A DNA stretch of 10,734 bases, taken from assembly GCA_900550315.1 (NCBI GenBank), contig URRK01000043.1:1-10734 (forward strand), written 5' to 3'. The translations under genes and the position numbers were made by a program. The notes beneath the pieces are model-generated. The model was not told where the DNA came from and searched no databases. It worked only from the letters and a program-made list of their open reading frames with translations. Positions 1-6,297 of the stretch are shown piece by piece. Each line of letters begins with the position of its first letter. Position 1 is the stretch's first letter. Source of the DNA: an uncultured Oscillospiraceae bacterium (lineage in GTDB: Bacteria; Bacillota; Clostridia; Oscillospirales; Acutalibacteraceae).

Positions 1-1361
1 GAAATGGTTAAATGCAGGCCGTCGGGGTCAACGCCGTGCCAGTATTTTGCCGTAATGTAATGCCCCAGCGGGTACTTGTAATTGTGCTCGGCAATTTTGG
101 GGTAGCCGGTTGTGCCCGAGGTAAAAAACATTAGCATGGGGTCGCTGCCGCAGGGGGTGTCTTCGGTGCGGTAATAATGGGCACTGTAAAGGTTAAATTC
201 GTCGTCAAAGCTGTGCCAGCCCTCGCGCCTTCCGCCAACCAAAACCTTGGTTTTAAGGGTGGGGCTCTCCTTTTGGGCAAGCTCTACCTGGTGGGCTACA
301 TCGCCGTCAGCCGTACACAAAACGGCACTTATGCCGGCTGCGTTAAAGCGGTAGGTTAAATCGTGCTCCTGCAGCAGGTTGGTTGCGGGAATGGCCACCG
401 CACCCAGCTTGTGCAGCCCAACAATAGCAAACCAAAACTGGTAATGCCGCTTTAAAATTAACATAACCCGGTCGCCCTTTTGAATACCAAGCGCTTTAAA
501 GTAGTTGGCGCACTGGGCCGAGGCGCGTTTCATATCCTTAAAAGTAAAGCGGCGCTCGGTGCCAAATTTATCAATATGCAGCATGGCAAGCTTATTTGGC
601 TTTTGCTTTGCAATTTCGTCTACAATATCAAACGCAAAATTAAACTTTTCCTCCCCCTTAAAGCGAATGGCGGTTGGCACGCCGTTTTCGTTCTCGGTGG
701 TTTCAATAAACCGGTTGCAAACAAAGGGTTGGCTTTTGGCGGTGGGGGCCAGCGTTTCACGCACGGTGGTTGCGGCAACATCCTCCCCCGGCAGCACCAC
801 CGCAACAAATTTACATTCGCTGCCGTCGACCGCTATCATTCCGTGGGGGGTGGAGGAGTTGTAGTAAATACTATCGCCCTCGCTTAAATATTCAACATGC
901 TGCCCAACCTGAACCTTTAACCGCCCGCTTAAAACATAGTCAAATTCCTGCCCGGAGTGCGTAGTTAGGTGAATAGGCTTTTCCTGCAGTGCGGGGTCGT
1001 ACTCGTAACATACGGCGTACGGCTCGGCAATTTTTTTGCGAAACAGCGGGGCTAAGCTGTTAATTGAAATGCCGTTTTCCTTAGCGGTTTGCTGCCCCTG
1101 CCCCTTACGGGTAACCGTGTAGGAGGAAAGGTGGGCGCTTTGCCCCTCTAACAGGTCGGTAATACCAATGCCAAAAACGGCGGCGCATTTGTGAATAAAC
1201 GAAAAGGGAAAGTCGGCCTGCCCGTTTTCGTAAGCCTTGTACTGCTCGGGGCTAACTTCGGTTTGTTTTGCCATTTGCTCTACCGAAATACCGTCAATTT
1301 CGCGCATTTCACGAATTCGGCCGCCCACCTCTAATAGTTTTTGCGTTTCAATTGCAGACAT
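1..1361 (-). CDS. XRE-HTH/cupin/AMP-binding acyl-CoA synthetase fusion (3' end beyond window)
   Basis: The start ATG at 1361 follows an AGGAGG ribosome site (1369-1374, 7 nt spacing). The frame stays open for 453 codons to the window edge, so the C-terminal part is missing. Residues 10-70 form an XRE-type helix-turn-helix (EQMAKQTEVSPEQYKAYENG). Residues 110-190 form a small cupin barrel (HSGQEFDYVLSGRLKV, then EGDSIYYNSSTPHG). From about residue 235 an ANL-superfamily adenylation domain begins, with its ATP-binding loop FFTSGTTGYPK at 412-422. AMP-binding enzymes of this type activate a carboxylic acid to the acyl-AMP and then the acyl-CoA. The closest functional guess is a medium- or branched-chain acyl-CoA synthetase; the acid-binding residues cannot be judged from a fragment. 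The first 190 residues resemble a stand-alone XRE-cupin regulator, so the protein may bind DNA or merely keep the fold as a ligand sensor. It lies directly behind a T-box leader. Confidence 0.92.
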   Translation of the reverse strand, partial: MSAIETQKLLEVGGRIREMREIDGISVEQMAKQTEVSPEQYKAYENGQADFPFSFIHKCAAVFGIGITDLLEGQSAHLSSYTVTRKGQGQQTAKENGISINSLAPLFRKKIAEPYAVCYEYDPALQEKPIHLTTHSGQEFDYVLSGRLKVQVGQHVEYLSEGDSIYYNSSTPHGMIAVDGSECKFVAVVLPGEDVAATTVRETLAPTAKSQPFVCNRFIETTENENGVPTAIRFKGEEKFNFAFDIVDEIAKQKPNKLAMLHIDKFGTERRFTFKDMKRASAQCANYFKALGIQKGDRVMLILKRHYQFWFAIVGLHKLGAVAIPATNLLQEHDLTYRFNAAGISAVLCTADGDVAHQVELAQKESPTLKTKVLVGGRREGWHSFDDEFNLYSAHYYRTEDTPCGSDPMLMFFTSGTTGYPKIAEHNYKYPLGHYITAKYWHGVDPDGLHLTI

Positions 1362-1409
1362 TTTTTAACCTCCTGTTCCGGCAAACAGTAAAAAATTTTA
1401 GCTTGCCAA

Positions 1410-1452
1410 AAAAATTAAAAACCCGCCCCAAAGCTATTGCTTTGAGACGGGT
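1410..1452 (-). terminator. T-box intrinsic terminator
   Basis: On the minus-strand RNA, ACCCGUCUCAAAGC pairs fully with GCUUUGGGGCGGGU around an AAUA loop (1421-1452) and is followed by a U-rich run. Two of the pairs are G·U only in the minus-strand transcript (they become A-C mismatches on the plus strand), which marks the direction. It sits 60 nt before the ligase start and is the off-state of the T-box. Confidence 0.93.
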
Positions 1453-1697
1453 GAAAAACAATATACACTCGCGGTACCACTCAAATTGCGCCGCTGACAA
1501 CAGCAAGCGCCACTTCAAGGTCTAACAACCTCTATGCTCTAACGCGGCAATCACGGGAACGCCTAAGCTAACTGAAAGCTTCAGCCCTCCGGCTCGGAAG
1601 TGATGGGCCAAAAAGGAATTACCATTACCGGTTTGCACCAAACACCGGCTCTCTAAAAATAATAAAACCCGACCGTCTTCGTCACAGCCTTTAATTT
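1410..1697 (-). promoter_or_regulatory. T-box riboswitch leader (candidate Ile specifier AUC)
   Basis: A T-box leader binds a specific uncharged tRNA and then prevents termination of the downstream gene. The core T-box element GAGUGGUACCGCGAG is at 1468-1482; its UGGU would pair with the ACCA end of a tRNA with discriminator base A. The distal Stem I shows the AGAGA bulge (1650-1654) and the hairpin CCGG..UGGUG..CCGG. The Stem I base pairs GGCU with AGCC and shows GA-type kink-turn sequence. The 3' strand of the specifier loop reads CCC-AUC-A-CUUC, placing AUC (isoleucine) at 1602-1604, followed by the usual purine. A Stem III-like CGUUCCCGUGAUUGCCGCGUUAGAGC follows. The only gene below it is the HTH/cupin/AMP ligase. 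The class is certain; the specifier is a hand fold. Confidence 0.95.
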
Positions 1698-1703
1698 TTA
1701 TTC

Positions 1704-1732
1704 AGTATAGCACGGTAAAAGGGGTTTGTCAA
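1704..1732 (-). promoter_or_regulatory. Sigma-A promoter of the T-box/ligase unit
   Basis: A perfect -35 TTGACA (1727-1732), a 17-nt spacer and -10 TATACT (1704-1709) place the transcription start near 1697, just before Stem I of the T-box. Such a near-consensus promoter implies that control is mainly by attenuation. Confidence 0.93.
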
Positions 1733-1763
1733 GCCCTTTTTACAATTTTTTTGCCCAACTGCT

Positions 1764-1783
1764 AAAAAGGCGGAGCAGCGCCT
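1764..1783 (-). terminator. Intrinsic terminator after the B12-capture gene pair
   Basis: AGGCG pairs with CGCCU around a 6-nt loop and is followed by UUUU; the upstream A-run can extend the stem. It overlaps the TAG stop codon of the preceding gene and separates that unit from the T-box promoter 30 nt further on. Confidence 0.7.
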
Positions 1784-3104
1784 ATTTTTGCCGCTTTTTA
1801 AGCTTTAGGTAATAAAACGCCAAAAGCGCGGCCACAGCCACAACCGGCACGCTAAACCAAAGCAGTTTTATTTTTTTAGCGCTGGTTTGCGCCAATTCGG
1901 TACTGCTGCTAAGCTCCTGCCCTGCCAACTCGCCCCCGGCGTTTGGGCTTTTAAATTGCCCGGTAACCAAGCTTTCTGCCGTGCTACTGCCCAATTGGGC
2001 GTTGCTTTGCGCCTTGGTGCCAGCGCTTTGGCCGGCCTTAGAATTTAATCCGCTTTTGCCGGCACTGCTGCCGGAAAAAGCAGGAGCCCCGCCGGTTGCG
2101 CTGCCCGTAGCCGAGCCGGCTTGTGCCGGCTTTTGCACCCCGGCCGGGTTTTTAACATCTAACAAATAAAAGCTCGATTGCCCGTTTTGCCAGCGCAAAA
2201 CAGCCACCATGGTGTAAAAAACCTGCTCGGTAGCCATGCCGTTGTACTCCCCGTCCTTTTTGTGAGAAAACAGGCCGTTTTTAAGCTGATATTTTAAAAT
2301 GCCACTGAGTAAATTATTGCCATTTTTTATAAAGCGGGAATCGGTAAACGCATTAATGTTTAAAGCCGTAAGGGCCAGCAGCACCTGCGCGGTGCTTTCG
2401 GCGTTCGGCACCGAATAGCTGGAATAATCGCCACCCTGCAACTGAGCCTTACTTAAATAAAGCAGGGCGTTGTTAACAGCGGCTTTAACGGCGGCGTTAT
2501 TTTGGTAATGCGGCGCCAAAGCCTGCAGTACCATGGCGGTAGAATCAACATCGGGTGTTTTGCCAATAATGCACCAGGCGCCGCCGGGCAGCTGCAAGCT
2601 AAGCAGCTTTGCTACCACGGTTTGGGTTGTGTACTGCAAGCAAGTGTACCCGTTGTTTAACAGGTGCAAGCCAAAAACCCAGCTCATAAGCCCCTGCTTA
2701 CCAACCGAGCCGTTTATTGCGGTGTAAATGTAGCTGTTGCAGCTGCCGGTAGCCGCCAAAACCAGCGCACATTTTAAGCGGGTTGCGGCAGCGCCAACCT
2801 TGTTTTTGGCAAGGTATGCCTCTAAATTGACGCGGTAAGCTGAAAAATTAAAACGCTGGTATTGCGCCAGAGCCAGCGCGTACCAGGTGTTTTCAAAAGC
2901 AAGTTATTCGCTTTTGGCTAAATGCTTTTCAATAAACTGCTGCGCGTTATTTACCCCTGCTTGGCTCATTTTACTGTTTAAAATGCCGTTAAAAACAGTC
3001 TGCGGGGTTTGGGGCTGCTCGGCCAGGGCAGGAACAATGCCCACGCCGGACAGCAAAAAAAACAACAATAAGCACAGGCAAAGCCGCAAAAGCTTAGTCC
3101 TCAT
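1782..3104 (-). pseudogene. Transcobalamin-alpha-like prenyltransferase-repeat surface protein, interrupted by an in-frame TAA
   Basis: ATG at 3104 opens a frame with a signal peptide (residues 1-28, hydrophobic LLRLCLCLLLFFLLSG, cleavage after ALA). After 66 codons it meets TAA at 2904-2906. The same frame then runs on for 373 sense codons to TAG at 1782, with no frameshift. The part after the stop shows alpha/alpha-barrel repeats of the prenyltransferase/squalene-cyclase type (GGAWCIIGKTPDVDSTAMVL; NAESTAQVLLALTALNI; GMATEQVFYTMVA). This fold is also the N-terminal domain of transcobalamin and intrinsic factor. A Ser/Ala/Gly-rich linker, a membrane helix (FSVPVVAVAALLAFYYL) and a KLKKRQK tail end the protein. 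There is no sortase motif. The start overlaps the DUF4430 gene by 11 nt, implying coupled translation. One substitution (for instance CAA to TAA) would explain the break. Other genes here also end in TAA, so recoding is unlikely. A sequencing error is possible. Confidence 0.82.
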
Positions 3105-3990
3105 TAAACTTATTTTTACACTTTAGCAGCACGGCCATTGCGCCAAGCGAAAGAGTGGCAGCAGCAAGGCAAACAACCGTTTCGCCGGCATAACCGGTTT
3201 TTGGCGATTTTTTAACCTCGGTTTTGGTCTGGTTTCCGGTATTTTCATCACCGTCCGTAGTTGGCATATTTTCGGTTTTAGAGGTGGTAACTACGCAAAC
3301 CGGCGGCACTAAGGTAAGCTCTTTGCTGGTGGCGCTAATAACATAACTGCCCTGTTTGGTCAATTTAATTTTAACCTTGCCGTTGGCGTCGGTTTTGTAG
3401 GCAGATTTTTCACCGTTAATAGTAATTTCAGCGTCGGGCAGCACTTCCTCGGTAATTGTCGGAATATCGGTTGAATAGTCAGAACGAATGCATTTCAGCT
3501 GCAGCTCAAATTCATTGGTTTTGTCTAAATCCAAATTGTACGTGTTGGCGTTAAAGTAGCTGTAAACGTCCGACCAGGTTTCTGTATCCTTGTAAATAAA
3601 AGCAGTAAGGCTGTCGCCGTCGGTTACAGGCTCGGCAGCATTCATAGGGGCTTTATTGTTTAAATAATAGCCAAAGCTGCCGCTGTCATCGCCCCACAGC
3701 TTGGTTACACTCAAGCCGTACTGTTCGTGAACGGTTGTTGCAAAGCCTGCGGCGGCACCGCCCTTATAATAAGCCTCATGCATGGCGTACAAGGCGTCGG
3801 CAAAGGTTAATTTGCCGTCCTTATCGGTGTCGGTAACATGAACGGATTTCTGTGCTAATTCCAGTTTACCGGCGTTAGAAAAATTAACGGTAACATCGGC
3901 AGAATTTTTTGGCTCGGCCGCAAAAGCACCAACGGTTGAGGCGCTGCAAAGCAAAACAACCGCAGCAACCAAACTAATAATTTTTTTCAT
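3094..3990 (-). CDS. Sortase-anchored DUF4430 (transcobalamin beta-domain-like) protein
   Basis: This is an exported, cell-wall-anchored protein of 298 residues. The signal peptide spans 1-25 (KKIISLVAAVVLLC, cleavage near AFA-A). Residues 54-65, DTDKDGKLTFAD, form an EF-hand/dockerin-like calcium loop. Residues 85-137 fit the DUF4430 pattern: YGLSVTKLWG, then FGYYLNNKAPMNAAEPVTDGDSLTAFIY. That order resembles the C-terminal beta domain of human intrinsic factor (GLVV...YWQFL...PLNEGV...ITANF). Residues 165-235 look like a regulatory-type beta-sandwich (KTDANGKVKIKLTKQGSYVISA). The C-terminus has a sortase-type signal: SPKTG at 262-266, a hydrophobic segment, then KCKNKFNED. An AAAGGTGA ribosome site precedes ATG 3990. 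The gene is first behind a cobalamin riboswitch, so a corrinoid-binding role on the cell surface is a strong inference. Binding itself is not proved by sequence. Confidence 0.85.
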   Translation of the reverse strand: MKKIISLVAAVVLLCSASTVGAFAAEPKNSADVTVNFSNAGKLELAQKSVHVTDTDKDGKLTFADALYAMHEAYYKGGAAAGFATTVHEQYGLSVTKLWGDDSGSFGYYLNNKAPMNAAEPVTDGDSLTAFIYKDTETWSDVYSYFNANTYNLDLDKTNEFELQLKCIRSDYSTDIPTITEEVLPDAEITINGEKSAYKTDANGKVKIKLTKQGSYVISATSKELTLVPPVCVVTTSKTENMPTTDGDENTGNQTKTEVKKSPKTGYAGETVVCLAAATLSLGAMAVLLKCKNKFNED

Positions 3991-4060
3991 AAAATTTCAC
4001 CTTTCTTTAAGGAAACAGGCATAACGCAAACCCTGCCCCTAAGTTTTTAGCTTATTTTAA

Positions 4061-4109
4061 ACGGTATTCCGCCCGCAAGGCGGCTCTACCCCGCTAAAGC
4101 GGTTACCGT
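4061..4109 (-). other. Three-way-junction RNA structure in the 5' UTR
   Basis: On the minus-strand RNA an outer stem ACGGUA/UACCGU (4104-4109 with 4061-4066) encloses two perfect hairpins: CCGC-UUUA-GCGG (4091-4102) and CCGCC-UUGCG-GGCGG (4069-4083). It lies after the riboswitch terminator and about 70 nt before the DUF4430 start, so it is only in read-through mRNA. No U-run follows, so it is not a terminator. Candidate roles are an mRNA stabiliser, a processing site or a second sensor. I do not recognise the class. Confidence 0.55.
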
Positions 4110-4153
4110 AAAATAACAAAAGTACCCTTTTTAACCGCAGCTAAAAAGGGTAC
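4110..4153 (-). terminator. Intrinsic terminator, cobalamin riboswitch expression platform
   Basis: GUACCCUUUUUA pairs perfectly with UAAAAAGGGUAC (4142-4153 with 4122-4133) around an 8-nt loop, followed by UUUUGUUAUUUU. An upstream segment GUACAAUC (4222-4229) is complementary over 8 nt to GAUUGUAC (4150-4157). That segment contains the GUAC at the foot of the terminator, giving a ready antiterminator. A competing partner CGAUUGU lies at 4170-4176. Confidence 0.85.
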
Positions 4154-4258
4154 AATCTAACAAAATAACACAATCGGCTACCGAACAAAAACCGGAAAGT
4201 ACCGCCGCATAGTGTAAATACGATTGTACTTTTCTTGCCCAAGTGTATTAAAATCTAT

Positions 4259-4460
4259 AAAACACGGCAGTTCTCCTGACTTATGAAACCGCAATGCGGC
4301 AAAGCGCCTTCTCGGGCAGTACCGGTGTGCCTATTAGCCAGTAAGCGCCCAATGGCTTGTTACTTTAAAATTCAATTACAGTAATGGCAGTTGCTCCGGA
4401 TTTGCACCGGTATTCCCTATTAATCTACTTTAACAGTACTGTTATTTCAAACCGTGTTTC
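4259..4460 (-). promoter_or_regulatory. Cobalamin (B12) riboswitch aptamer
   Basis: The B12-box region reads GGGAAUACCGGUGCAAAUCCGG (4396-4417), followed by GCAACUGCC. Downstream are the AGCC..GGCU arm, GAGAAGGCGC and the conserved 3' element AGUCAGGAGAACUGCC (4266-4281). P1 closes it as AAACACGG/CCGUGUUU (4452-4459 with 4260-4267). Cobalamin binding normally shuts off downstream genes. Here it leads through a terminator platform to the DUF4430 and prenyltransferase-repeat pair. This is the main evidence tying those surface proteins to B12. Confidence 0.96.
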
Positions 4461-4461
4461 G

Positions 4462-4489
4462 GGCCGGCAAGGATTGAACCCCGCCAGCC
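4462..4489 (-). other. Hairpin at the 5' end of the riboswitch transcript
   Basis: GGCUGGCGGGG pairs with CCUUGCCGGCC (11 bp including G·U pairs) around a UUCAAU loop. It starts about 17 nt after the predicted transcription start and directly abuts aptamer P1. It may protect the 5' end or stack on P1. It looks superficially like a tRNA T-arm, but no tRNA surrounds it. Confidence 0.5.
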
Positions 4490-4512
4490 TGCAACCTATT
4501 TAATTTTTAATT

Positions 4513-4541
4513 AGTATAGCATACCGAAAGCGCAATTGCAA
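4513..4541 (-). promoter_or_regulatory. Promoter of the cobalamin-riboswitch unit
   Basis: -35 TTGCAA (4536-4541), a 17-nt spacer and -10 TATACT (4513-4518) predict a start near 4506, about 45 nt before the aptamer. It begins only 11 nt after the hydrogenase stop codon. I see no strong terminator between the two units, so some read-through from hydA into the riboswitch is possible. Confidence 0.8.
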
Positions 4542-4551
4542 GCAAAAATTG

Positions 4552-5976
4552 CTATTTCAAAATTGAAATTGCATCGCTAATGGTTTTTTCGTGCGCTTCC
4601 ATACCGTATTTATCGACCTCGGCGCGGTTTTTGGCACCGTGGGTTAAGCAGCCGGCGCCGCCAATACAGCCGCCAATACAGGCCATGCCCTCTATAAAAT
4701 TCGAATCCAGCAAATTCTTGCTTTTTTTCAGCAAAGCAACGCGGCAGGCCTCAATACCATCGCAAGAGCAGGGCTTTAATTCAAAATCGGTTTCGCCGTG
4801 CTCCTTCATGCCCTCAGCAACGGCGTCGGCCAAACCGCCGCAGCGGGCAAAAATGCGCCCAAAGTACGAGGCGTTATCTAAAACATCCTCCGGCAGGGTG
4901 GTAATGTCAATATCCCGGCTGTCAAACAAAGCCTGCAGCTCCTCAAAGGTCATTGCCGCGTCTACATAGGGCTGCACCTCTTTACGCTGCACTTCAGACT
5001 TTTTGGCAGTACACGGGCCAATAAACACAACCTTGCAGGGCTCCTCATGCTCTTTTAGGTATTTAGAGATGGTTGCCATTGGCGAAAGATTGTGCGAAAC
5101 AAACGGTAATAAATCCGGAAAAGATTTTTCAATGTAGCTTACAAAGGCCGGGCAGCAGGAGCTGGTTAAAAACCCTTTTTCAACCAATTCTTTTGATTCT
5201 GCGTCGGCAACCATATCGGCCCCAAGGGCGGCCTCTACCACCGTGTAAAAGCCCAGTTTTTTAAGGCCCGAAATTACCTGCCCCAACTTTGCGTAAGTAA
5301 ACTGGCTGGAAATTGCAGGCGCCACCACGGCGTAAATTTTGTAGTTTTTATTATTCTCGCTGCCCTTAATTAAATTAATAACATCTAAAATGTAAGATTT
5401 ATCGGTAATCGCGCCAAAGGGGCACTGGTACACGCACGCTCCGCAGGCAATACATTTATCGTTATCAATTGCCGCAGCTTTATTCTCTTTCATTTTAATG
5501 GCTTTAATTTTGCAGGCGTTTTCGCAGGGGCGTTTGCGGTCTACAATTGCGGTGTAAGGGCAAACCTTAGAGCAAGCGCCGCAGTTTTTGCACTTAGATT
5601 TATCAATGTGGGCAACATGCTGCATATCAAAGGTAATGGCGCCAAATTTGCAAACATCCTCGCACCGGTGAGCCAGGCAGCCGCGACAGGCGTTGGTAAC
5701 CTCGTAACCGCCCATGGGGCATTCATCACAGGCAATTTCAATAACCTCAATGGTGTTGGGGTTGTTTCTGTCGCCCCCCATGGCAATTTTAACCCGCTCC
5801 TCTAAAATAGCGCGCTCCTTATACACACAGCAGCGCATGGTTGGGGTGTTGCCCGGCACAATAATTTTAGGAATATCCAATAAATTTTGTGTTAAAGTAT
5901 CGTTCCAGGCTTGACGGGCCACCTCACGAAGAACTTTATATTTTAAATGTTGAACCTTTGTATCAAACTTACGCAT
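4552..5976 (-). CDS. [FeFe] hydrogenase, monomeric, group B-like
   Basis: This 474-residue cytoplasmic protein catalyses reversible H2 formation or uptake at an H-cluster. The N-terminal part carries cysteine sets for 4Fe-4S clusters at 97-109 (CRGCLAHRCEDVC), 129-139 (CKNCGACSKVCP) and 175-185 (CIACGACVYQCP), plus Cys151 and Cys155. The H-cluster motifs are TSSCCPAF (271-278), GPCTAKKSE (320-328) and MACIGGCIGGAGC (431-443). Compared with group A enzymes, P2 has Gly instead of Met before PC, and P3 lacks the usual GGGxP ending. The N-terminus MRKFDTKVQHLKYKVLREVA is also as I recall it for group B. ATG 5976 is chosen over a TTG at 6000 because GGAGGA (5981-5986) lies just upstream of it. It follows rex and a [2Fe-2S] ferredoxin gene; ferredoxin is the likely electron partner. 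No maturases (HydE/F/G) are in the window. Confidence 0.92.
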   Translation of the reverse strand: MRKFDTKVQHLKYKVLREVARQAWNDTLTQNLLDIPKIIVPGNTPTMRCCVYKERAILEERVKIAMGGDRNNPNTIEVIEIACDECPMGGYEVTNACRGCLAHRCEDVCKFGAITFDMQHVAHIDKSKCKNCGACSKVCPYTAIVDRKRPCENACKIKAIKMKENKAAAIDNDKCIACGACVYQCPFGAITDKSYILDVINLIKGSENNKNYKIYAVVAPAISSQFTYAKLGQVISGLKKLGFYTVVEAALGADMVADAESKELVEKGFLTSSCCPAFVSYIEKSFPDLLPFVSHNLSPMATISKYLKEHEEPCKVVFIGPCTAKKSEVQRKEVQPYVDAAMTFEELQALFDSRDIDITTLPEDVLDNASYFGRIFARCGGLADAVAEGMKEHGETDFELKPCSCDGIEACRVALLKKSKNLLDSNFIEGMACIGGCIGGAGCLTHGAKNRAEVDKYGMEAHEKTISDAISILK

Positions 5977-6018
5977 AGCTTCCTCCAGCTTTGAAAACAA
6001 CTACAAATTTTTGCAGCA

Positions 6019-6044
6019 GCCGCGCGGGTGCTGCCCGCCGCGGC
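6019..6044 (-). other. GC-rich hairpin between the ferredoxin gene and hydA
   Basis: GCCGCGGCGGG pairs with CCCGCGCGGC (10 bp, one bulged G) around CAGCA, in the 80-nt gap between the ferredoxin stop and the hydA start. No U-tract follows. It may stall 3' exonucleases, mark an RNA processing point, or partly attenuate expression. Confidence 0.6.
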
Positions 6045-6056
6045 AAAAGAACGAAC

Positions 6057-6296
6057 TTACAGCTTTGGTATAACCGCGGTTTGTAAAAACTCCTCTACCG
6101 TTTCGGGCGAAACGGAGTGAAATTCATCATCTACCAGCACGCACACCCCTTGCTGACATTTGCCAAGGCAAAAGGTGCCGGCCAGCTCTATTTTATTTTC
6201 CAGCTTGTTTTTTGCAATATAATCCTCTAACTGCTGTACCACCTGCCGGGAGCCTTTAATGTGGCAGGAGGAACCAATACATACCGTAATTTTCAT
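6057..6296 (-). CDS. Thioredoxin-fold [2Fe-2S] ferredoxin (NuoE/HydC-like, short)
   Basis: This 79-residue protein has the four-cysteine pattern of the thioredoxin-like ferredoxins found in NuoE and hydrogenase small subunits: Cys6 and Cys11 (CIGSSC) and Cys43 and Cys47 (CLGKC), with an extra Cys52. It lacks the N-terminal helical domain of full NuoE, leaving only the cluster-binding fold. Its ATG (6296) is one base after the rex TAG, with a GGGGGA ribosome site inside the end of rex, so translation is probably coupled. Between rex and a ferredoxin-type hydrogenase it most likely carries or tunes electrons for that enzyme. Whether it forms a complex with it cannot be told from sequence. Confidence 0.88.
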   Translation of the reverse strand: MKITVCIGSSCHIKGSRQVVQQLEDYIAKNKLENKIELAGTFCLGKCQQGVCVLVDDEFHSVSPETVEEFLQTAVIPKL

Positions 6297-6297
6297 G

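Noticed and set aside
480..887. Plus-strand open frames of 119-135 codons opposite the ligase
   Set aside because: They lie fully antisense to a gene with clear HTH, cupin and AMP-binding motifs, show no ribosome site and resemble no family.
2904..2906. TAA read as a sense codon (recoding)
   Set aside because: Other genes in the window, including the DUF4430 and flavoprotein genes, end in TAA, and no recoding structure is apparent.
4462..4489. A tRNA suggested by GGUUCAAUCC
   Set aside because: There is no acceptor stem, anticodon arm or CCA context. The segment is one arm of a simple hairpin beside the riboswitch.
5977..6000. Longer hydrogenase start at TTG 6000
   Set aside because: It would cover the GGAGGA ribosome site of ATG 5976, and MRKFDTKV is the expected family N-terminus.
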